Part shown: in pieces, positions 1-7,200 of the stretch
How the letters are laid out: each line of letters begins with the position of its first letter
Position numbering within the stretch: position 1 is the stretch's first letter
From: Bacteroidetes bacterium UBA7688
Lineage (GTDB): Bacteria; Bacteroidota; Bacteroidia; Chitinophagales; Chitinophagaceae
Direction: 5' to 3'
Assembly (NCBI GenBank): GCA_002482815.1
Contig: DLGS01000374.1
Location: 1 to 8,144 of the forward strand
Length of the DNA stretch: 8,144 nt
Notes under the pieces: generated by a model
What the model was told of the DNA's origin: nothing
What the model saw: only the letters and a program-made list of their open reading frames with translations
The model's database searches: none
Translations under genes and position numbers: made by a program

Positions 1-343
1 CTAGTGTCCCCTCTTTTGAAATTCCGACATGAGGACCGTAATAAATCATTACCGCTCCTTCATCGGGTACGTGGCTGGCGAAAGCTCCCATCCCTGAGAG
101 CCCGGTAAAAGGAAAACCATCCAGGCCACCCATTTTGAAAGGACCCAGAAACTCCTGCGCACGGGCCGGATATTGAATACTGTTGACATCGTCACTGCAA
201 ATACTATCTGCGAGCATAACCATGGCTGGTTCTATATCCAGTTTATCTTCCACATAATCTATCAAACGATTTACACTGTCGATAGTTGAAATGGCATTGG
301 GATAATACTTATGAATTATAGCAAGCTTTTCTCTTTTTCTCAT
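1..343 (-). CDS. LCIB/LCIC-type (theta) carbonic anhydrase family protein, N-terminal part, cut by window edge
   Basis: Not in any supplied translation; I read it directly from the minus strand. It is an open frame of 114 codons that runs off the left edge. The ATG at 343 is the first possible start because an in-frame TAA lies 10-12 bases upstream. The match to the LCIB/LCIC beta-carbonic-anhydrase-like domain rests on a dense block at residues 67-113: GPFKMGGLDGFPFTG, then GMGAFASHVPDEG, then a hydrophobic strand and GPHVGIS. Upstream is SICSDDVN (residues 47-54). In characterised members the zinc is held by Cys, His and a second Cys. C49 and H105 are the natural candidates for the first two; the second Cys would lie beyond the edge. 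No signal peptide is seen, so it is probably cytoplasmic, interconverting CO2 and bicarbonate. Some family members (Chlamydomonas LCIB alone) show no activity in vitro, so catalysis is not assured. It lies 18 bp after the bestrophin gene, which suggests one transcript. Confidence 0.82.
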   Translation of the reverse strand, partial: MRKREKLAIIHKYYPNAISTIDSVNRLIDYVEDKLDIEPAMVMLADSICSDDVNSIQYPARAQEFLGPFKMGGLDGFPFTGLSGMGAFASHVPDEGAVMIYYGPHVGISKEGTL

Positions 344-361
344 AAAGTAGATTTAAAAAAA

Positions 362-1360
362 TTACATCAAAATATCATTAACTGCCGTAATGGCCGGAGG
401 CAAATCTTTTTCATCCAGCATTTCCCGGAGGTCTATTTCTATTGTCCGGCTGATATTGGAAATGGGCACATCATTCGGCCCGCCCTGAAACGGATTTTCT
501 GTAGCATCGCCAATGCGCTCCATTATATAAAAAACCCAGCTTACGATTAGTGAACATGGCACGGTAAGCCAGATAAACAAATCACCAATTTCTTTTGACA
601 TTTTGCTGAATTCCTGTAAAATACCAAAAGGCAGCATGCACATAAACAAACGGATAAACATTTGATTGATCGTGGCAAACTGTCGCGGGTAAGGGAAGTT
701 TTTAATCCTTTCAGACCTGCCCTGATGCTCATAAAGTGTGGCCAAAAGTTTTTCGAATTCCAGAAATTCGAATTCGGTCATTTTACCTGAATCCTTAAGT
801 CGGCGTAATTCTTTAGATTGAACAGCAATAATTTGTGTTGCGCGGTTCTTTTGGGCCAACACATATACCATTTCTTCAGCAGAAATATATTTAATCAATT
901 CCGATTCAAGTTTTGTTTCATGCTCCGGAATAGAATAAAAACTTTTGAACTCTACATTACTGACAAGATCCATATTTTCCCAGGCTCGTGGTTCCCGCAT
1001 CTGGTAACGTAAAGCTGTTATCCAGGCAATATGTCTGTAAATAATTTGCTTTGCTTCGCCTGGCTCAGATGGCATAAAGTCTTTAGCCATTATCCCCAAT
1101 GCACGGCTGCTGTTGATAATCGAACCCCATATTTGGCGTGCATCCCAAAGCCGGTTATAAGTTTGGGTATTTTTAAAACCGACTATAAAGGCAGCTGCCG
1201 TGCCCACAAGCCCTATGGCCACCCATGGAATGACAAGCCATTTCCAATCCAGAAAATAATAAAGTGCAGTTGGAATAATAGAAATAACGGCGAGCAGATA
1301 AATATCTCGCCGGGTCCAGTAAACTACCTGCTTTAATGTAAATCTTTTGCCTGCGTGCAT
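362..1360 (-). CDS. Bestrophin-family (UPF0187/YneE-like) ion channel
   Basis: Membrane channel of the bestrophin family, which forms pentamers. With the ATG at 1360 the protein has 332 residues. Membrane helices are predicted at about 21-37, 42-63, 230-249 and 262-281, with a long cytoplasmic helical region between the two pairs, the normal layout. Family landmarks are VGFKNTQTYNRLWDARQIWG (residues 60-79, end of helix 2 and its cytoplasmic continuation), a PFGILQE stretch after helix 3, and ENPF followed by NDVPISNISRTIE near 288-308. Counting back from G61-F62 gives pore-neck positions T54, F58 and F62. Eukaryotic bestrophins pass anions including bicarbonate, but the Klebsiella homologue is a cation channel, so selectivity cannot be read from family alone. 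An ATG at 1423 would give 353 residues but overlap the upstream gene by 59 bp. The start at 1360, four bases after that gene's TAG, fits the usual family N-terminus and suggests coupled translation. Confidence 0.93.
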   Translation of the reverse strand: MHAGKRFTLKQVVYWTRRDIYLLAVISIIPTALYYFLDWKWLVIPWVAIGLVGTAAAFIVGFKNTQTYNRLWDARQIWGSIINSSRALGIMAKDFMPSEPGEAKQIIYRHIAWITALRYQMREPRAWENMDLVSNVEFKSFYSIPEHETKLESELIKYISAEEMVYVLAQKNRATQIIAVQSKELRRLKDSGKMTEFEFLEFEKLLATLYEHQGRSERIKNFPYPRQFATINQMFIRLFMCMLPFGILQEFSKMSKEIGDLFIWLTVPCSLIVSWVFYIMERIGDATENPFQGGPNDVPISNISRTIEIDLREMLDEKDLPPAITAVNDILM

Positions 1361-1364
1361 AAAA

Positions 1365-2054
1365 CTAATTTTCGATATTCTCTTTTTGCGAACCGGAAGT
1401 ATATTTACTGATGATAATACCAACCAACACTACCTGATAAAACTGGCCAAAAATTGCGAGAAGACCAGTTAGTGACTTGCTAAGATGATGTGTGGGGGTA
1501 ATATCGCCAAAACCAATACTGGTAATTGTTATTGTACAAAAATAAACCATATCGGTAAAAACGAGTGTATTGTTAGCTGTACTTATACCTCTGAAGGAGT
1601 GTGGAATAATGTAATAAATATATTGCATTGAAAACACCCCAACTTCTATGAGCAGTAAATATCCGCAGATAGCTGCAACAATAAGATCCGTATTGATATA
1701 ACCCGGCCGTGTTAGGAACCGGAGCACTTCCACAAAAATGAGAATGTAAAAGATGATGTATACAATATTCAATACTGTCATTGTGGCCTCCGAAGGATAC
1801 CTGACCAGAACCGCGAGCAGCGTGCTGAACATTACAGCAGCAAATAAAAGGTTCTTCATCCATCTGAGATAAATACTTCTTTCTGCAAAAATCCCGTAGC
1901 TGGAAATTCCCAGCAGGAGCATGTTTAATGGCCACACCCAGACTGTATACACATCAAATTCTACAAAGAAGACCGCATTATATAAATGCATCAGCAAAGC
2001 GAAGAGCAAGAATTCATATCTTCTTTTTTGTAAAAACTGATGGATACTCTTCAT
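1365..2054 (-). CDS. K+-channel-like membrane protein (ion-channel pore-loop family)
   Basis: A 229-residue integral membrane protein with about six hydrophobic helices (roughly 13-31, 38-57, 66-84, 92-113, 124-149 and 191-216). Between the last two lies a pore loop containing TITSIGFGD at 176-184. This fits the potassium selectivity-filter consensus TxxTxGxGD (GFGD version), except that Ser179 replaces the second Thr. The fourth helix lacks the regularly spaced arginines of a voltage sensor, and only about 12 polar residues follow the last helix, so no RCK, cyclic-nucleotide or other cytoplasmic gating domain is present. By family it should form a tetrameric K+ pore in the inner membrane; selectivity and gating are inferred. 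It starts 32 bp after the L,D-transpeptidase gene and its TAG is four bases from the preferred bestrophin start, so it is very likely co-expressed with the bestrophin, perhaps balancing charge during anion movement. Confidence 0.88.
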   Translation of the reverse strand: MKSIHQFLQKRRYEFLLFALLMHLYNAVFFVEFDVYTVWVWPLNMLLLGISSYGIFAERSIYLRWMKNLLFAAVMFSTLLAVLVRYPSEATMTVLNIVYIIFYILIFVEVLRFLTRPGYINTDLIVAAICGYLLLIEVGVFSMQYIYYIIPHSFRGISTANNTLVFTDMVYFCTITITSIGFGDITPTHHLSKSLTGLLAIFGQFYQVVLVGIIISKYTSGSQKENIEN

Positions 2055-2086
2055 TAAGTTTCATAATATTCCTGACGAAGGAAAGA

Positions 2087-2803
2087 CTAGCGTCTAATCG
2101 TCACTTTAGTGCCCACTCCGACCAGAGAGAACAGCTCTTCAATATCTTTGTTTTTCAGGGCAACACAGCCATCTGTCCAGCCGACACCCAGTTCAATCAT
2201 ATCATCGCCACCTTTCCAGATACCATGGATACCAACATCTCCACCAATGCGGGCTGTTGGTGGAATTTTACCAGCAGCTTTCAATTTATTGAATCTGCAA
2301 AAAGCAGAATCGTTGGGGTAGCTCAAACCCATAAATTTGGTATACTTCGAACCCGGATTTTTGTGGGTAATTGTAAATTTCCCTTCCGGTGTATTGCGGT
2401 CCCCTTCCATGATTTTATTCATTTTGGGATTGGGGCCAAAAACAGCCTTATAGGATCTGATTAATTTATTGCGATAATAAAGACCTACTCTGTAGCTGGA
2501 TTTGCTGACAACAATTTCCAACAGATTTTTGATCAATGTATCCGGACGAATGGGTGTTGTCAGCTCCCTGAATACCGGGGCTTTGGTAATAAAAATTGTT
2601 TCCGTGATTCTGATATTCCCTTTGGAGTATTGTACAATACGGGTAATATGACCTTTCCCGTCACTTTCTTCACTAATTACTTTGAGATTTTTTACAGGAG
2701 CACTTTCGTCTACCTTTAGGCCTTGCGCCAAGCTTCCTTTTGCAATGCACATGCAAAGCAAAAGAGCAGAAATAAAGCGGATCAGAGACATGTATTTGGA
2801 CAT
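2087..2803 (-). CDS. Exported L,D-transpeptidase (YkuD-fold) family protein, YafK-like
   Basis: A 238-residue protein with a Sec signal peptide: a hydrophobic core at about 8-20 and probable cleavage after A26 (GSLA/QG). No lipobox is seen, so it should be soluble in the periplasm. Residues 27-95 are a linker of unknown role. The YkuD catalytic domain covers about 96-238. It shows EGDRNTPEGKFTI (133-145), a SYPND segment (161-165), the catalytic-site histidine in GIHGIW (H193) and the nucleophile motif WTDGCVAL (Cys213). The order EGD.NTPEG, SYPN, HG, GC.AL resembles the COG3034/YafK group more than the classic SHGC cross-linkers. The expected role is formation or cleavage of peptidoglycan peptide bonds to meso-diaminopimelate; the exact reaction cannot be told. 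A second in-frame ATG lies four codons in. A promoter-like sequence stands just upstream, making this the first gene of the left-hand operon. Confidence 0.9.
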   Translation of the reverse strand: MSKYMSLIRFISALLLCMCIAKGSLAQGLKVDESAPVKNLKVISEESDGKGHITRIVQYSKGNIRITETIFITKAPVFRELTTPIRPDTLIKNLLEIVVSKSSYRVGLYYRNKLIRSYKAVFGPNPKMNKIMEGDRNTPEGKFTITHKNPGSKYTKFMGLSYPNDSAFCRFNKLKAAGKIPPTARIGGDVGIHGIWKGGDDMIELGVGWTDGCVALKNKDIEELFSLVGVGTKVTIRR

Positions 2804-2825
2804 TTATTGGAAAAAATTTATCTAT

Positions 2826-2856
2826 CAAAAATAAGCAATTTACTACTTCATTCCAA
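2826..2856 (-). promoter_or_regulatory. Predicted Bacteroidota sigma-A-type promoter of the transpeptidase-channel-bestrophin-LCIB operon
   Basis: On the minus strand TATTTTTG (2826-2833) fits the Bacteroidota -7 consensus TAnnTTTG exactly. A TTG (2854-2856) lies 20 bases upstream of it, close to the usual -33 spacing. It sits after the rplI terminator and about 22 bases before the transpeptidase ATG, implying a short leader. Motif match only; no start-site data. Confidence 0.55.
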
Positions 2857-2859
2857 CAG

Positions 2860-2903
2860 AAAAAACAAAAAAGCTCTTTTGCATTTTCATGCAAAAGAGC
2901 TTT
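2860..2903 (-). terminator. Rho-independent terminator after rplI
   Basis: A perfect 14-bp inverted repeat (arms 2870-2883 and 2890-2903) encloses a 6-base loop. On the minus strand it is followed by a T-rich tract running TTTTGTTTTTT. It begins 20 bases after the rplI stop codon and separates the ribosomal protein operon from the transpeptidase operon. Confidence 0.92.
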
Positions 2904-2922
2904 AATGATTTGTTGTGAAATA

Positions 2923-3369
2923 TTATTCAGCTATAACTTCAAACTCAAGTTCAAGTAAGTTTTCTTTACCGAAATCGATTTGAGCTTTGTAAGTACCAGC
3001 TTCTTTCACCTCATCGATGATACTGATACGGCGACGGTCAATTTCATAACCTTTTTGCTCGCGGATAGCACGTGCCAATTGGATTGCTGTAACAGAACCG
3101 AAGATTTTACCACTAACACCGATTTTAGCGCCCAATTTCACAGGAGATGCTTTCAATGCTTCAGAAACTTTTGCTATTTCAGCCAAAAGTTTAGCTTCTT
3201 TCTTTTCAATTTGTTTGCGGCGCTCGTCCAACACTTTTTTGTTGCTGCTGCTCGCTTCGATTGCAAATTTTTGAGGGATCAAAAAGTTGCGGGCGTAACC
3301 CGGACGAACTTCTACAAGCTCATTCGCTCCGCCTAAATTATCTACGTCTTTTATAAGTATGATTTGCAT
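2923..3369 (-). CDS. rplI: 50S ribosomal protein L9 (bL9)
   Basis: A 148-residue bL9 of normal length. The N-terminal rRNA-binding domain begins MQIILIKDVDNLG and contains VRPGYARNFLIP (residues 21-32), the conserved L9 signature region. A charged helix rich in Lys and Glu (about 42-75) is the long connecting helix. The C-terminal domain includes KLGAKIGVSGKIFGSVT (78-94), also typical. L9 binds 23S rRNA at the base of the L1 stalk and helps maintain reading frame. It is the last gene of the operon, nine bases after rpsR, and is followed directly by a terminator. Nothing about it looks unusual. Confidence 0.98.
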   Translation of the reverse strand: MQIILIKDVDNLGGANELVEVRPGYARNFLIPQKFAIEASSSNKKVLDERRKQIEKKEAKLLAEIAKVSEALKASPVKLGAKIGVSGKIFGSVTAIQLARAIREQKGYEIDRRRISIIDEVKEAGTYKAQIDFGKENLLELEFEVIAE

Positions 3370-3378
3370 TACAATTTC

Positions 3379-3645
3379 TTATTTTAAAAGGTCAGTAACA
3401 TAAGGCAAAAGCGCCATCTGGCGAGCCTTTTTAACAGCGTGCGCTACTTTGCGCTGAAATTTAAGAGAATTTCCGGTGATACGGCGAGGCAACATTTTAC
3501 CTTGGTCGTTCACAAATTTTTTAAGGAATTCTGCGTCTTTATAATCTACATATTTGATACCGAGTTTTTTGAAACGGCAATATTTCTTTGCACGTTTTTC
3601 TACTCGTGTAGATGTGAGGTATTTAATATCGTTTTGCTTAGCCAT
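3379..3645 (-). CDS. rpsR: 30S ribosomal protein S18 (bS18)
   Basis: An 88-residue bS18 of normal length for the phylum. The family core is present: KKYCRFKK (residues 20-27), DYKDAEFLKKFVNDQGKMLP (34-53) and the strongly basic stretch RRITGNSLKFQRKVAHAVKK (54-73). S18 pairs with S6 on the platform of the small subunit, and the two genes are adjacent here. The gap from the rpsF stop is 28 bp and the gap to rplI is 9 bp. No ssb or priB gene lies between rpsF and rpsR, unlike the arrangement in several other phyla. Confidence 0.98.
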   Translation of the reverse strand: MAKQNDIKYLTSTRVEKRAKKYCRFKKLGIKYVDYKDAEFLKKFVNDQGKMLPRRITGNSLKFQRKVAHAVKKARQMALLPYVTDLLK

Positions 3646-3673
3646 TTTGTAAAAATAGTTTTAAAGAAATGAT

Positions 3674-4036
3674 TTAAGATGCTACTACTTCCGCAGTGTG
3701 TTTGTTACGTTTTCTGAGGTTGTAAGCCACGGCATGCTTGTCCAGTTTGTTCACCATATGACGCATTACGTTTTCGTCACGGTTCATTTGGAGTTCGAGT
3801 TTTGCAATCAGGTCAGTTGGTGCTTCGAATTCTGAAACCCAGTACAAACCGGTTGTTTTTTTCTCGATAGGATAGGCCAAAGAGCGCAATCCCCAAGGGT
3901 TTTGGTGCGTCATTTCGCCACCATGTTCTTTAATCAAGTCCGAAAACTTTTTTTGAGCAGCTTTAAAATCATCTTCTGCCAATACTGGTGTGAAGATAAC
4001 CATCAGCTCATAGCTCTGCAGGTTGTTTGTTGCCAT
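3674..4036 (-). CDS. rpsF: 30S ribosomal protein S6 (bS6)
   Basis: A 120-residue bS6. It opens with a short extension and then SYELMVIFTPVL, the first strand of the S6 ferredoxin-like fold. The mid-region WGLRSLAYPIEKKTTGLYWV (residues 48-67) is characteristic, and the basic C-terminal tail is normal. S6 forms a heterodimer with S18 and binds the central domain of 16S rRNA. This is the first gene of the rpsF-rpsR-rplI operon. The sequence before its ATG is A/T-rich with no Shine-Dalgarno, as is usual in Bacteroidota. The leader upstream can fold into a structured element that may mediate feedback control. Confidence 0.98.
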   Translation of the reverse strand: MATNNLQSYELMVIFTPVLAEDDFKAAQKKFSDLIKEHGGEMTHQNPWGLRSLAYPIEKKTTGLYWVSEFEAPTDLIAKLELQMNRDENVMRHMVNKLDKHAVAYNLRKRNKHTAEVVAS

Positions 4037-4071
4037 AAAAAATTTTATGTTGTTAAGAAATATCCCTCACC

Positions 4072-4117
4072 GTCCGGCAGCAACTGCGGGTATCCTTCCG
4101 AAAAAGAATAGCCGGAC
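4072..4117 (-). promoter_or_regulatory. Structured rpsF leader, candidate S6:S18 autoregulatory RNA element
   Basis: In the minus-strand leader a 7-nt arm GUCCGGC (4111-4117) is perfectly complementary to GCCGGAC (4072-4078). The 32 nt between them can form a smaller hairpin, GCAG-UUG-CUGC. The second arm reads on as GCCGGACGGUGAGG, which carries a CCG close to a GGUG. Leaders of rpsF operons in many bacteria contain a CCG-bearing motif that imitates the S6:S18 site in 16S rRNA and binds the S6:S18 pair. The pairing is seen directly. The identification with that motif is inferred from position and the CCG, and was not tested against the consensus structure. Confidence 0.5.
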
Positions 4118-4132
4118 ACGTTTTTGGGACTG

Positions 4133-4159
4133 CAAAGGTAAGGAATTATTCTATACAAA
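4133..4159 (-). promoter_or_regulatory. Predicted promoter of the rpsF-rpsR-rplI operon
   Basis: On the minus strand TACCTTTG (4133-4140) is an exact TAnnTTTG -7 box. A TTTG (4156-4159) lies 15 bases upstream, which is shorter than the usual -33 spacing, so the upstream element is less certain than the -7 box. Transcription would start near 4126, giving a leader of about 90 nt that begins just before the structured element. Confidence 0.6.
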
Positions 4160-4194
4160 AACCTTTTTACACAAAAAATAAAGAGCAATACAAG

Positions 4195-4231
4195 AAAAAA
4201 TGGCTGCAACTTTTTAAGCTGCAGCCATTTT
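4195..4231 (-). terminator. Rho-independent terminator after the beta-helix T9SS gene
   Basis: A 12-bp perfect inverted repeat (arms 4197-4208 and 4220-4231, containing TGGCTGCA / TGCAGCCA) has an 11-base loop. On the minus strand it is followed by a run of six T. It lies 19 bases after the stop codon of the 1201-residue gene and ends its transcript before the rpsF promoter. Confidence 0.9.
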
Positions 4232-4250
4232 AAGTGTTAGACTCTTCAGG

Positions 4251-7200
4251 TTATTTGACCTTGTTTATTTTCTCAACATGTATCAGTTTCCCTTCACTAT
4301 CTGTAAGGTTTAACAGGTACATTCCGTTGGCCAATGCTGAAACATCGATATCTTTCACGTCTGTTTTACTCACAATAACGCGTCCGCTCAAATCGGTCAG
4401 ACTTGCGTTCAGCAAAACAGGGCTTTCGATATGCAATTTATCGCTGGCAGGATTTGGATAAATTTTGATATTAGCAGAGATTTGGTTTTCATTTATGCCA
4501 AGGCTGTAAAGGAATACGTCAGATTTTGCTGTACAACCATTACTGTCTGTTACCTCAACAGAATAAGCACCATCACTCATAACATAATATTTTTTACCCA
4601 ACGCGTCTGAATCGTTAATCTTCACATTATTCTTATACCATTGGTAAGTATAATATTTCTGTGTTTCAAGCAACCTTGGACCAGCATAAATAACTGTTGG
4701 TGTAGGAAGTGGATAAACTTTCACTTTTATAGACGTAGATGTTGTCGGACAACCTAAAATCGTGTTTACTTCCAGGTTATAATCCCCTGATTTATCTATC
4801 ACCAGATGATCGTCGGTTTCTGCTGCCAACAATGTACTGTTGCGGAACCAGCGGTAAGTATAACCATACCCTTTATTGGCCTGAACAACGATTGCACTTG
4901 ATTCACAGAAAGTAAGAGAATCATAATAGGTAATCATCGCCGGAGGAGGAGGAACGATGGTCATTCTGAATTTTGAAGAAGTGTCTGTACAACCGGTTAC
5001 TGAATCATAGACACGTACTGTATAATCAGCAGTGACCGGTGAAACAAGAATACTTGTTGCGGTGTCGGATGTTATTAATTTTGTGGTATCCCTGTACCAC
5101 TTGTAGGAAACTTTATTAAAGTAAGAAGGAATAGTTGCTTTAAGTGTAGGAAGATTAAACGTACATGCCGTGTCAAGACCAGTGCTGGATGTAATTTTTA
5201 TATCCATCAGAGGAATTAAAGTACCATTAAACTCTAAAGCACCAATATCAGATGCACCAACTGGTCTTGCAGAAAGAATAAAATCTACCCCAATCGGGCC
5301 GTCAAATGCTGCTGCTTCTGCATAAGTAATACCCGTTGGTGTAAAAATCCCACTTGCACCGCTCAGGTTATCTTCTGCCGATGTTTTCTTTTCGCGTGTT
5401 GGAGCACCAGTTTGCATAAATTTGTGGTAGCTGCTTCTGTCACATTTTGTATTAAAGAAGGTGTCGTTGACAATATTCTTTGTCGCATCCTGGCTAAGAC
5501 CACTTTGATGGTAACCGTTTACTAAACTGCTGTTGGTCGTTCCCATAACATACAAATAGTTATTGGAACCTATTGGCGAGAAATAAATATTGCTGGCTGC
5601 AGCAAATGCCGATGTTGTTGGTGGTGCTTTTGCGGAACCATTATTTGCACGAATAGCAGATACGTTGTTTGATGCTCCTGCTGTCACATTTACGCGTACG
5701 ATATTATTTTGAATTGTATTTGTCGCTGAAGGATTAAATAAAAGTCCTGTTGCACCAAACCCACCAACTGCAGAATTACTGTTAAGGTTGATCGTATTGA
5801 AAATCACATTGGTAATACCACTGGTTGCCATATTTAAACCAAAAGAGGAACTGTATGCAGTGGTATTCGAACCCGCAAGAATATCAGAAACAAAATTATT
5901 TACAATATTATAAGTAGTATTGGCACCTGCATTAATAAATCCGTGAGCCAAACCATTTGTTCCGGTTGAACGGATCCTGCGAATAACGCTGTTTGCAAGA
6001 TTAAATGTAGCAAGAGGATTGGATGTACCGGTTGTTGTACTGATACCTGCTACAACACTATTTGTTCCTGAAGAAGTCAATGAATCAATGAGGTTTTTAG
6101 TCATTGATATTGATACAACACCCGGACCGGTAAAACCAGACCTCACAGCAGTGATATCTCCTTTTCCTGTAAGATTTAAAAAGGTATCACTATTCATTAT
6201 CACAGATTTCATATTATCCAACAGCACAGCGGTTATACTACCTGAACCTGCAGTCAGACTTTCGAAACGGTTAGAGCTAAGATCTGCAATCAATTGTGCA
6301 CTTGATGTGGTAGTTCCCGGATCGATACCAATAACAGGAGTTGCATTAAATTGTGTATTCAGGTTAAACAGTGTGTTACCTGTACAAGTAAGGTTAAGTG
6401 TGGCAGGAGCGGTAGGGTTAACATTTCCTCTGTATTGATAACCTTTCACAACACTGGAAGTTGCGCTGCCAATATTAGCAATATCAGAAATCAGATTATT
6501 TTTAAATATAGAAGGAACTGCACTCACTACATTAAAATCAATACAACCAAATAAACCGCCTGTACTTATAATATTAAATCGCTCAATCCGATTATTTGTA
6601 ATAGTGGAAACAGTTGGATATGCCCGTAATAATCCTGGACCGGTATTAATTTGTCCATTATAGATTCCAACAATATTCAAGGTAGGATTTCCGGTAGAGA
6701 TAATTCCGAAATCGGAAACAATATTTTTGTCTATTAAGGAAGTTCCATTTTGGTTTCTTTGCCATATACCAACCAATTGCGCTTGTGTACCAGCAGCGCC
6801 AAGTTTTACAGTATCCTCACTAATGGTGGTCGAACCCGTGCCGTAAATTTGAGATACTATTCCGGTTGCAGATATTGCTCCTGTTCCTCCGGTCGTAAGC
6901 TCTACAAAATTCTTTTCACATGTCCAGCTGTTATTTGTAGCAGTAGCAACACTACTCGTATAAACAATTCCATTAATATCAAAAAGTGTGGCAGAACCAT
7001 TCATCCACATATTACTCATTCTGTTTCCTCTGACCTGGTCATTATTAAAGAATGCCATGAATACACCATTGTGCGTAAAATTGCTGATAACATTATTCCA
7101 GATATAAATATTCAGATCATTCACGTTGGTGCCATCAATTACAACACCTGTGCCATAAGCCCAAACACCATGATTGACATTTTGTATGGAATCTCCGTCA

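Noticed and set aside
547..732. Minus-strand alternative frame inside the bestrophin gene
   Set aside because: It is fully nested in another frame of a gene with clear family motifs, and its product has no recognisable features.
745..776. Repeated TTCGAATTC-like sequence in the bestrophin gene
   Set aside because: It encodes the acidic/aromatic run EFEFLEFEK in a helical cytoplasmic segment, so the repeat is explained by coding.
1928..2464. Plus-strand open frame of 178 codons
   Set aside because: It lies antisense over two well-supported minus-strand genes (channel and L,D-transpeptidase), spans their junction, and its product shows no recognisable domain.
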